A stretch of DNA of 64,000 bases from Microcystis panniformis FACHB-1757 (GTDB lineage: Bacteria; Cyanobacteriota; Cyanobacteriia; Cyanobacteriales; Microcystaceae), in contig NZ_CP011339.1 of NCBI RefSeq assembly GCF_001264245.1, forward strand, positions 1,054,001 to 1,118,000, written 5' to 3'. Within the stretch, counting starts at the first letter, position 1. Every line of letters starts with the position of its first letter. A program made the position numbers and the translations under genes. The notes beneath the pieces are model-generated. The model had not been told where the DNA came from, searched no databases, and saw only the letters and a list, made by a program, of their open reading frames with translations. Positions 44,801 through 51,815 of this stretch are shown piece after piece.

Positions 44801-46974
44801 GGTTGAGCCAGCGTACTTCTAAACTTGCCCTCCTCTATGCCCGCGCCTGCGATGGCTGGGCAATCGCCCTCTGTAGTCTGGAGTTGTCGATTCTGGTAGC
44901 TAACACCTCGATAGTGCAGGAGCCTTTCCGCACTCTCCTCTTGTCGCTCTTGCTTATGGGAGCAACCGCCTATCGCAGTTGGCAACCTCCCCGTTTTCCC
45001 TCAGCAATCTGGTTGAGTATTGCCACCTTATCCCTAGTCCAGTTGCCCTTGCTAGGGCTGACAGGGTACAGGCTAATCGGCTTAGGAATAGCAACTGGGT
45101 TGATGCTGGTTCATGCCTATTATTTACAACAAGGGGCGGCAGTTACCCTTACCATCGGCTTCGCTCTGGCTTTGTGGGGAACTTGCCTGTGGGATGGTTG
45201 GGCGGGATGGGCTTTGCGTTCAATTGACGGCTGGTTGCTGGCAGTTGCCTTGCTCTTAGCTGTCCTCTGGATGCTGCGGAGTTGGTTCTTGCGCCGCCAG
45301 AGCCAACTTGCCGCCCTCTATACCCAGTCCCTCGATGGCTGGGCAATTGCCCTCTGTAGTCTGGAGTTAGTCGCCCTGACTCTCCATTCTCTAGCCGTTT
45401 ACTGGGATTGGATGGCGGCCTCGAGCCTCTCTGTCCTAGCGGCTGCCCTGACTTTAGGGGCGATCGCCTATCGAAGCTACCTCGAGCCGAGTAACTGGGG
45501 CATCTACGGGGTAGGCTGGAGCTTGGAACTGCTCACCATCGAAGTTCTCAACCTGACTAAGCAGTCTTTAATTGCCCTAGCGATCGCCAATATTCTCTTG
45601 GGATTGCTTACCCAACTGTTGGGAGATTGGTGGCACAGATCTACTCACAGACGGGAAATGCTCAATAGCTGGAATATTCTACCCTTGCTCTATGGGGCAT
45701 TAGGAGCGGCTCTGCGTTGGGGATTTTTCAGTAGTTGGACTGGCTTGAGTTCTCTGGGACTGGTACTGATTGCCATCGGAGTTGGGCGGCGCTCTCCGGC
45801 CGGGAAGCCCTTGTTGTATCTGGGAATTGGCGGGATCTCCATCTCAGCCTACGAGCTATTGTTTTATCAAATTGCCGACCTGTCCCAAGGCGATCAATTT
45901 TTGGCAATGGCAGCCCTGGCCGCCAGCTTGGTTTACGGCTATCGATTGCTCTCTCCCTGGTTGGCTGGCTACTTGCCTCTGACGGCCTCAGAATTGAAGT
46001 TGGTTGCCCACCTGCACTGGGCTTTGGGCAGTTGCCTGTTACTAGGGGCTTTATTCTATCCCGTTGCAGTCAATCAACTGTTGGGATTGGCAACCGGTAT
46101 CTTTTTGACTCGTTATGCTATCTGGCAAGGGCGCAACCATCCTGACCAGGCGATCGCTGAAATCTGGGTCTATCTGGGTATTCTAGAAGCGACTGGGATT
46201 GGGGTTTATGCTGCCAATACTATTCCTCCGATGGAATTCTTCTCTCAATACCTAGTTTCTTGGTTGGGAGTAATCGCCTCTGGGGTGGCTGTTTTCACCT
46301 ATCTGCTCCCTTGGCGGCTTTGGGGCTGGCCACCTCGTCCTTGGCAATTCCTCGCTCTTGTTCTTCCAGGACTCGCCCTTGGGGGCAGTTTAGACAAGCT
46401 CAATCCCCTAAGTTTGCTGGTGGTGGCTGGATTCTATGCTTGGCTGGCTTGGCTGCGGCAGCAACCCCGGTGGCGCTATCTTACCCTACTGTTAGTGAAT
46501 TGGGCGATCGCCCTTTGGCTGGCGGCTTTCTCTCTGGCAACTCCCTTCGCCTACAGCAGTCTTGTCGGACTGTCTCTCCTCTGTCTTGTCTGGATAGAAC
46601 CTACCTGTCAGGGGAGGCAAGGCAAATCCTTGCGCCACCTGCTCCGCCTCTTGGGAACAGGCATTATTGCTAGTGCGGCTCTCTGGTTTGATCATCAGAC
46701 GGGAATCCTGCCTGGCATCCTCAGTTTAGTGGCAATTTTTGCCGGATTAGCCTTACGAATTCGCGCCTTCCTCTATCTTGGCACTTTTACTTTTGTGGCT
46801 AATGCTTTCTATCAGTTGGTAATTTGGATTTCCCTTTATCCTCTGCTTAAATGGATTATCGGATTGCTGGTGGGGGTTAGCTTGCTCTCAATTGCTGGCA
46901 ATTTTGAAACTCGCCGTACTCAATTAACTAGCTTGCTGCAAAATTGGCTCCGAGACTTACAGGAGTGGGATTGA
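41851..46974 (+). CDS. Giant polytopic membrane protein, 1707 aa, unknown function
   Basis: A 1707-aa protein. The first about 130 residues form a soluble region with two or three repeats (ALKQWLELDLIAD; GLGQWQERGWLTA; GLEQWLQLGLLGE). A Pro/Arg-rich linker (about 150-180) precedes roughly 1500 residues made mostly of hydrophobic helices, far more than 30. A module of about 190 residues recurs, seen as LLMGATAYRSWQP, DGWAIALCSLEL and IGLGIATGLM copies. No catalytic or transport motif is visible. The coding sequence is G/C-richer than neighbours. The stop TGA (46972-46974) lies in the right end of the IS605-type element. Confidence 0.88.
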   Translation: MSFQEKRIIPIEIVNPSSPAELLLALKQWLELDLIADKRLELAINARENSVQETLALTITTSVPLSNFLEGLGQWQERGWLTASQIRVVIRVRASHPSLVQGLEQWLQLGLLGESQVKQLCRENLSCVMPILTTAPTREPLPDPISSQQTPPPALPSRRPEAPRRIPPQPPTSPRRQETPSQFGQMLQSLMAELSVLWLLLLGVFMVVISSGVLAANFWEKFSTAGQYGVLWLYTLAFWGASFWSSQQPRLRLTSQALRLVTLLLVPMNFLAMDSLGLWRNPLDWLIVVVAALSLTAVTVQLFRGRYGETRQAGFSQSLPNHLGLSYLHWGWAIGGFPLLATYLGMVGTTLISLSRVPEGAGQEAASRRERLAPFSLNEAIVVYGLVILLVRAIFIAQVEISQLGLAVGICGWLASWQTRQSVSLWQRIGGSLLLLGWLLSVGETPWQALAVSGLSLLFFARRIGYSWRKFDLAAALLIGLQGLWLAWRLLPDTFRQGAITLGTGLTGAEATPWALLSLVLFPYLVLILFLTDWFSQLGKRELASFTGSIALFWGTTLTFCSLVNPALRTLNLAASTLALVIFSQRQVKLASLQEISRRFLSLAYLTHLAGLLTLILAIDWGWPRLSWAVWGVILIMLAVLELAFSVKRPFPATSLLHLLHHTTWNLGLILAGLSYGLFVLNQGAVFAQLTSVLEHPLMGLEWGLVWGLAPLALTGVGTWNLARREVASWLSIDALALWQWLILTALLLQGLEPGIASIGLGMATGLMFVNSRNLEQVAAAAITVGFGLSWLALSLWDGSFGWALRQEASWLLAGVITATSLWILRQCLRALPNNLARIYAQVSDGWATCLSLLMLLALSGNVLNSPDGREAIATWLLMGATAYRSWQPSRQPNLVIWLSISVLLVAQIPTWVGEETRLVTLAIATGLMFFQTHRLQKLAAAAITVGLSLGLSVALLERLPLSGLDWLLAGAIALIPLWPLRYWLSQRTSKLALLYARACDGWAIALCSLELSILVANTSIVQEPFRTLLLSLLLMGATAYRSWQPPRFPSAIWLSIATLSLVQLPLLGLTGYRLIGLGIATGLMLVHAYYLQQGAAVTLTIGFALALWGTCLWDGWAGWALRSIDGWLLAVALLLAVLWMLRSWFLRRQSQLAALYTQSLDGWAIALCSLELVALTLHSLAVYWDWMAASSLSVLAAALTLGAIAYRSYLEPSNWGIYGVGWSLELLTIEVLNLTKQSLIALAIANILLGLLTQLLGDWWHRSTHRREMLNSWNILPLLYGALGAALRWGFFSSWTGLSSLGLVLIAIGVGRRSPAGKPLLYLGIGGISISAYELLFYQIADLSQGDQFLAMAALAASLVYGYRLLSPWLAGYLPLTASELKLVAHLHWALGSCLLLGALFYPVAVNQLLGLATGIFLTRYAIWQGRNHPDQAIAEIWVYLGILEATGIGVYAANTIPPMEFFSQYLVSWLGVIASGVAVFTYLLPWRLWGWPPRPWQFLALVLPGLALGGSLDKLNPLSLLVVAGFYAWLAWLRQQPRWRYLTLLLVNWAIALWLAAFSLATPFAYSSLVGLSLLCLVWIEPTCQGRQGKSLRHLLRLLGTGIIASAALWFDHQTGILPGILSLVAIFAGLALRIRAFLYLGTFTFVANAFYQLVIWISLYPLLKWIIGLLVGVSLLSIAGNFETRRTQLTSLLQNWLRDLQEWD

Positions 46975-47102
46975 CATACTCCCACCGTCAAGCTACGCTG
47001 TGACGGGGGATTCTTGACTTATCACTATCGGAAATTCCTTGTTCAACGAGACAACTTAAATTCTCAATGTCTCCACTGAAAATCCAGAGGTCGGACTCTC
47101 TA

Positions 47103-48275
47103 TTATGCGTTTGGGTCGGTTTCTGTTTGCCCAACAGTACCGTTGAGATGATTTCCCAAATATTGCGACCCTTTTTTAAGAATGTTGATTGCCGCATTAT
47201 GATCCCTATCTAAGACTGTTTTACAATTGAGGCATTGATGATTTCTAGTGCTTAATCTTTTTTGAACTCTCGTCCCACAAACTGAACAATCTTGAGTCGT
47301 GAAATGGGGAGGAACAGCAACACAAACAATCCGCTAAATCTTGGCAAAATAATTCAACCATTCGGTGAATTGATACCAAGAAGCATCACTAATTGACTTG
47401 GCAAGCTTACGGTTTTTGACTAAGTTTCTTACCTTTAAAGCTTCATAGACTACCAGATCATTAGACTGGACTAACGCCAAAGCGTCTTTAATTGCTTTGT
47501 CTTTACGTTGTCTTGATACTTTCAGGTGAAGCTTGGCAACTTTTATCCGTTGCTTGTGATAGTTTTTAGACTGTTTCTTTCCTTGACGAAATCGTTTTGA
47601 TAATCTCCTTTGTGCTTTTTGAAGTCGTTTTTCTGACTTTCTTAAATAACGTGGATTCTCTACAGTATTACCTTGAGCGTCGGTATAAAACTCTTTTAAC
47701 CCTAAGTCAATTCCTGTTATTTGTCCCGTTGGTTCATGGTATTCTTGCCGTTCTCCGTCAATCAAAAACTGGCAATAATAACCGTCAGCACGTCTAACAA
47801 CTCTTACCCGTCTAATCTGTTGCTCTGAATAATAAACTAAGGTTTTCTGACTACACCATAAATCAAATTCTCCTGCTTTAAAGCCATCAGTAAATCTGAT
47901 TTTACGTCGATCATCTGATAGTTTGTAGCCCGTTAGTTTATACTCAACCGAACGGTTATGTTTTTTGAACCGAGGAAAACCTTTTTTTCCTGGTATCTTA
48001 GCATGACAATTCTGGTAAAATCGACTAATTGATTGCCAGGCTCTATCAGCAGCCGATTGACGAGCTTGAGAGTTTAATTTATTAACCCAAGGGGTCTCTT
48101 TATTGTTAGCTAGTACCGCACAAAGTTTTTGGAGATCATTGCGGGTTGTACCCTTATGCGACCGCCAATAACGAACACAAGAGTTACGCACAAACTGAGA
48201 AGTTTTAATAGCTTCATCAAGCCGTTGATATTGCTCTGGTGTTCCGTTTTTTAGCTTGGCTTCTACGACTAGCAT
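47103..48275 (-). pseudogene. tnpB: TnpB (IS605 OrfB) interrupted by an in-frame amber codon
   Basis: A 390-codon RNA-guided nuclease gene. Codons 1-313 are open: RuvC Asp190 (GIDLGLKEF) and Glu278 (VVYEALKVRN). TAG at 47334-47336 follows YFAKI. The frame then continues without other stops through VAVPPHFTTQDCSVCG, QCLNCK (zinc finger) and DRDHNAAINIL with the third catalytic Asp, to TAA 47103. One base change (CAG to TAG) would explain it. Without readthrough the product lacks the zinc finger and a catalytic residue. A TATAAT (48310-48305) upstream may be the promoter. Confidence 0.9.
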
Positions 48276-48366
48276 TTAACAATCCTCGACCATTGGATAG
48301 TTTAATTATAACACAGTTTACCCATAGATAGTAGTATTAAATCGATGCTCTGCGGTTTATTTTCTG

Positions 48367-48432
48367 GTCGGATTTCATCCCCCGCAAAGGTTGATGTCTT
48401 GTCGAAAAATTTAGCGGGGGCATTCATCCGAC
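48367..48432. other. Long stem-loop upstream of tnpB
   Basis: GTCGGAT...CCCCCGC (48367-48385) pairs with GCGGGGG...ATCCGAC (about 48414-48432); two perfect 7-bp stems with an asymmetric inner loop and about 28-nt terminal loop. It may be the left-end hairpin of the IS605-type element. Confidence 0.55.
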
Positions 48433-48477
48433 ATTTTAGGTAATGCTTGATCCTTTGATAATGTCCTCTATGTAGTG

Positions 48478-48691
48478 CTGGCTGAATAAATCTAAAAGCC
48501 TTATCCAACAAGGTTTTTAGACTTTTTTTTTCCTCAAAAAGTGCCGACCATTGGAGGGATCGGGGGTAAAATTTAGGTACTTTTTCCCTGAAAATTAGGT
48601 AACTGACTACCTCAAAATCGGTAAAACCCTACACCCCACACCCCACACCCCACACCCTGCCACCACGAAAAACTTTTTCAGCAGACCCTAT
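48478..48691. mobile_element. Family A MITE-like element, copy 3
   Basis: From TGGCTGAATAAATCTAAAAG to GAAAAACTTTTTCAGCAGACCCTA. It has the T-tailed hairpin (48488-48530) and a heptamer array ACACCCC (about four units, 48633-48658) near the right end. Confidence 0.82.
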
Positions 48692-48742
48692 GTATGAAGT
48701 GGAGGGCATAAGTTCGCAATTTATCCCCTTTTTTGCGAAGAT

Positions 48743-48856
48743 TTAGAGTTCACAGTAGGCGCAAACAATCGCTTGGAAACCCTGCTCTGATCCGCCTAAA
48801 GCTTGAACTGATTTGAGCAGGTGTTCGGCTAAAGTAACCCCTGGTAAATCCCACGG
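48743..48856 (-). pseudogene. C-terminal fragment of an unidentified gene
   Basis: An open frame ending in a stop at 48743 encodes WDLPGVTLAEHLLKSVQALG followed by GSEQGFQAIVCAYCEL. Its amino-acid composition looks like a real protein end, and it is cut at 48857 exactly where the IS110 3' fragment begins. I do not recognise the parent family. Confidence 0.5.
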
Positions 48857-48857
48857 T

Positions 48858-49096
48858 AAATCTTAGTCATTCTTAATGCAATGGTTCGCCAAAATCAGCC
48901 TTGGCAGCTGCCTGACAATTTACAACCTTGTCCCTAGAGATTCACACTCCTTGTTATCTCTAATCAAGGGTTGCGCTTGCTTTGGTTTAACCTGAGCGGC
49001 TTAGCTTTTCCTGCGCTTTTTTCCGGCTTGAGATTTTGAGTTTTACGGCAACTGCTTGAGTTTTTTTGAATTACCCCTTGACCATCAAGACAGTCG
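48858..49096 (+). mobile_element. IS110 3'-end fragment
   Basis: About 239 bp closely matching 40262-40503: the last transposase codons (AAATCTTAGTCATTC onward) and the 3' non-coding flank to CATCAAGACAGTC. No complete gene. It is followed by ACGTTCATCTTATATTTAATTCC, related to the repeat at 5665-5695. Confidence 0.85.
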
Positions 49097-49185
49097 CTAC
49101 GTTCATCTTATATTTAATTCCACCCACCGACTTATCTAAATTGAGCGAGCCAGTAATGCTATGATCAAAAATTAATTATCTTGAG

Positions 49186-50532
49186 ATGGTAATTTTTTGT
49201 GTGATGTTACCTTTTTTACTACCCATTGCCCAAACTCCCCCTAGTGTAGAAATAATTCGACCGGCCCAGGTGCGTCCTTTACCGAATCAACTAGATCAAG
49301 TTCCTGTTTTTAATAGCAATAGTCCCGAATTATTGCTAGGAGAAGGGATTTTGCTTTCGACTTTTCCCTCCCAAGAGAAAAGTTTTCCCTCGGCCCATTT
49401 AAATTATGCTTTTCAGGGACGCTTTGATATTTTTGCCCACCATATAGCGAGGGGGAGTTTTCCCGATAATTTACGCACCCTTTATCTGGGTATATTACTC
49501 CACAATCCCAGTCCTAATCCCGTGACTGTTAAAATTTTGCAGGGGGCCAGTTATTTGAGTCAACCCGATGCAGCTTTTATCGATTTACCTGCACAAGTGG
49601 AAAATAATCAGGGGACGGTTTTTGCTGGGCCGGGAAGTCGGGTAATGGGGGATATTTTAATGGGGCAGCGTCAGGATATTTTTCCCGATAGGATTATTAT
49701 TCCCCCTGGGGAGAGTTTTATGGTCTTAAATGCGGCGATTCCCGTGCGCGATTTGACTCCCCCTTTAAACGGTAGATCCACTTATCTTCGTCTGGAAAGT
49801 GACGGTCTTCTCTACGCTGCTAGTTTAGCTCTTTATGCACCCTTAGACGAAAATGGGCAGGAAAGACCACCAAATCTGACAGAGTGGCAAAATTTGCTAG
49901 AAAAAGGCAATTTATCGACTCCGCGGGATCGAGCGCCCACTCCTCCCCATAGTCAAGGACAGATAATTTATGGACGGGTAGCGGGGGTGTCCCAAGGTTC
50001 AGCTTGGCCTGCCCGATTGGTCGATCGAGCTTCTTTATGGTTAAATATTCCTGATTCTGGTCAATCTATAGCCTATGGGATTAGCACCCTACCCGGAGGC
50101 AAACTGGGAACGGAACAAAATCAAAGTGCTAGTATGTTAGTTCGCTATCCCGATACGGCCTATCAAGCTCATGGTAATTACGGTGTGGAATATAGGTTAA
50201 GTTTACCTCTATTTAATCGAAGTGATGAGGCGAAAACGGTGACTATTGCGCTAGAAACACCGATTAAAGAGAATATTATTGGGCTGGGTTTGCGTTTTCT
50301 CGATCCGGCTGCTCCACAAGTGTTTTTTCGGGGAACAGTAGCCGTCAATTATAGCGATGATCAAGGACAGGCACAAAGCAGATTTTTTCATCTCGTTCAA
50401 AGACGCGGACAAGAGGGGCAATCTTTAGTGACTCTGACTATTCCTCCGGGGGATTGGCGTGTAGTACAGGTAAATTTTTTATATCCACCAGATGCTACTC
50501 CTCCGCAGGTTTTAACGATTAAGACCGAGTAG
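49186..50532 (+). CDS. DUF3370-type exported protein
   Basis: A 448-aa protein with a hydrophobic N-terminus (VIFCVMLPFLLPIAQT), consistent with an uncleaved or cleaved secretion signal. Beta-rich thereafter, with LYLGILLHNPSPNPVTVKI, GPGSRVMGDILMGQR and IIIPPGESF. The pattern matches DUF3370, found in cyanobacteria; no enzyme motif is seen. Likely periplasmic or surface-located. Convergent with the TolB-like gene, 7 bp between stops. Confidence 0.78.
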   Translation: MVIFCVMLPFLLPIAQTPPSVEIIRPAQVRPLPNQLDQVPVFNSNSPELLLGEGILLSTFPSQEKSFPSAHLNYAFQGRFDIFAHHIARGSFPDNLRTLYLGILLHNPSPNPVTVKILQGASYLSQPDAAFIDLPAQVENNQGTVFAGPGSRVMGDILMGQRQDIFPDRIIIPPGESFMVLNAAIPVRDLTPPLNGRSTYLRLESDGLLYAASLALYAPLDENGQERPPNLTEWQNLLEKGNLSTPRDRAPTPPHSQGQIIYGRVAGVSQGSAWPARLVDRASLWLNIPDSGQSIAYGISTLPGGKLGTEQNQSASMLVRYPDTAYQAHGNYGVEYRLSLPLFNRSDEAKTVTIALETPIKENIIGLGLRFLDPAAPQVFFRGTVAVNYSDDQGQAQSRFFHLVQRRGQEGQSLVTLTIPPGDWRVVQVNFLYPPDATPPQVLTIKTE

Positions 50533-50539
50533 AACAAGT

Positions 50540-51052
50540 TTAAAATTGGCCGTTAATGATCGCAATATTCCATTGACCGTCTTGGTTGGTTTCAAAGGCA
50601 ATTTGGCGACCATCACCGCTAATGGTGGGATTGCGGACGCTTCCCCGCAGGTTAGCGGTTAACAGGGTTGCACGGGATCTGGAACGATCATAAACCATGA
50701 CATCACTTTTACCGCGTTCGCTGGAGATATAGGCAATTAAACGACCGTCAGCATTTAAAGATGGCTGATCTTGGCTAGAATCGCCACGATTTAGGTTAGG
50801 AAGATTAACTAGGCGCTTTTCTTGCAGATCGAATAAATATATACTACGACGACCGGAGCGATCGGAAGCGAAGGCTAAATAGCGACCATCAGCACTATAA
50901 CTGGGGAATTGATCGGGAGCAAAACTATTTAAACCACCGGCGGGAACTTGAGGAGTGATCAAAAGAGGGGAATTACAGCCACTTATCCCCGATAACAGCC
51001 CAAAAGAGGCCAAAAATCGCCCCAGCCAGACAAAAAAAATTTTTTCTTTCAT
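50540..51052 (-). CDS. TolB-like beta-propeller lipoprotein
   Basis: About 170 aa from ATG 51052 (an upstream ATG at 51070 is possible). A lipoprotein signal ends at GISGCN. Three PD40/TolB-type blades follow: FPSYSADGRYLAFASDRSG, QPSLNADGRLIAYISSERG and NPTISGDGRQIAFETNQDG. Too few blades for a closed propeller, so it may pair or be a fragmentary family form. It lies 5 nt or more after the small gene upstream, probably one transcript. Confidence 0.82.
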   Translation of the reverse strand: MKEKIFFVWLGRFLASFGLLSGISGCNSPLLITPQVPAGGLNSFAPDQFPSYSADGRYLAFASDRSGRRSIYLFDLQEKRLVNLPNLNRGDSSQDQPSLNADGRLIAYISSERGKSDVMVYDRSRSRATLLTANLRGSVRNPTISGDGRQIAFETNQDGQWNIAIINGQF

Positions 51053-51075
51053 CTTGACTTTTGACCCCAAATGTG

Positions 51076-51291
51076 CTAGTAACTTTCTTCCTTGCCGACG
51101 GTTTTGAGGGTAAGTAGTTGATTGCCTTGACTGAGACTATCGGCGATCGCTTCTCGAATCGGCAGGTCAATACTGGTTTCTGCGAGGATTTCTTGGGCTT
51201 TTTGCCGCAAATCTGCCCCGGTATCGGCATCTACTTGGTCTAGATCGAGTAATTCTTGCGATAGCTGTTCGATCGAATTCAGGTTAGTCAT
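51076..51291 (-). CDS. Small acidic protein, unknown function
   Basis: A 71-aa helical protein (LNSIEQLSQELLDLDQVDAD, then LRQKAQEILAETS). No known domain recognised. It is immediately upstream of the TolB-like lipoprotein gene, with 5-23 nt between, suggesting co-transcription. A terminator-like hairpin lies just upstream of its start (51320-51363). Confidence 0.65.
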   Translation of the reverse strand: MTNLNSIEQLSQELLDLDQVDADTGADLRQKAQEILAETSIDLPIREAIADSLSQGNQLLTLKTVGKEESY

Positions 51292-51319
51292 AGCTCAGGC
51301 TCCCAACAAGCTTAATTAC

Positions 51320-51363
51320 AATCCCATGGTAAAGAGTATCCCTCTCTACCATGGGATTTTTTG
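51320..51363 (+). terminator. Intrinsic terminator-like hairpin with no matching gene
   Basis: AATCCCATGGTA (51320-51331) pairs with TACCATGGGATT (51347-51358), 12 perfect pairs, followed by TTTTTT on the + strand. No + strand gene precedes it. On the minus strand it would lie in the leader of the gene at 51291. Confidence 0.65.
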
Positions 51364-51406
51364 GCTTTAATTCAGGATTGATACCAATCCAACTTTAAAA
51401 ACCCTC

Positions 51407-51548
51407 TTAAGTAAGTAGTTATAATTAAATCGAAGATAGATTTTGCCTCTGATCCCCCCTGCCCCCCTTGATAAGGGGGGTGCCGATCCCCCCTTAGTCC
51501 CCCCTTAATAAGGGGGGCATCTGATAATTTTTAACGCCTACCTACTTA
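51407..51548. mobile_element. Family B MITE-like element, copy 3
   Basis: TTAAGTAAGTAGTTATAATT to TTTTTAACGCCTACCTACTTA, with GATCCCCCCTGCCCCCC/GGGGGGTG stems in the core. With the hairpin at 51320 and a CCCCTCTC run (51560-51590) it accounts for the gap before the tRNA. Confidence 0.85.
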
Positions 51549-51608
51549 TCAATTGTTTCCCCCCTCTCCCCTCTCCCCTCTCTCTCAAAAAAATTTTCCC
51601 AGAGGTGC

Positions 51609-51638
51609 TTGACATAACCCTGATGATGAAGTTACAAT
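51609..51638 (+). promoter_or_regulatory. Promoter of tRNA-Asp
   Basis: TTGACA (51609-51614), 18-bp spacer, TACAAT (51633-51638), 18 nt before the tRNA. Close to the sigma-70 consensus. Confidence 0.8.
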
Positions 51639-51656
51639 CAGAATTGTCGCAAAAAT

Positions 51657-51730
51657 GGGATTGTAGTTCAATTGGTTAGAGCACCGCCCTGTCACGGCGG
51701 AAGTTGCGGGTTCGAGCCCCGTCAATCCCG
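51657..51730 (+). tRNA. tRNA-Asp (GTC)
   Basis: A 74-nt cloverleaf without CCA. Acceptor GGGATTG pairs with CAATCCC, discriminator G; D arm AGTTCAATTGGTTAGAGC; anticodon loop CTGTCAC gives GTC (Asp); T arm GCGGGTTCGAGCCCCGT. No intron. No second tRNA is adjacent. Confidence 0.97.
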
Positions 51731-51815
51731 TAGAAATTTAGGTTAAAGTCGCCCATGCTTGGCTATCCTGTAGGCAGTAGGATAAATTAACAGAATCCTA
51801 CTGCCTAGATTTGTT

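Larger units (their letters stand above)
46971..48510 (-). mobile_element. IS200/IS605-type element (tnpB only)
   Basis: The tnpB gene (47103-48275) is followed, reading the minus strand, by an about 130-bp tail ending in hairpin CCGTCAC...TTGACGG and GGGAGTATGTCAA (about 46971-47017), the usual right end of this group. No tnpA is present, so movement would need help in trans. The left end is less clear; a stem-loop at 48367-48432 may be part of it. The outer limit given at 48510 is approximate. Confidence 0.65.

Noticed and set aside
42072..46695. Many long frames on both strands inside the 1707-aa gene
   Set aside because: All are shadows of the long frame, explained by its G/C-rich codons; hydrophobic module repeats are only in frame 1.
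48302..48511. 69-codon frame upstream of tnpB
   Set aside because: Spans the long stem-loop (48367-48432); better explained as IS end sequence.
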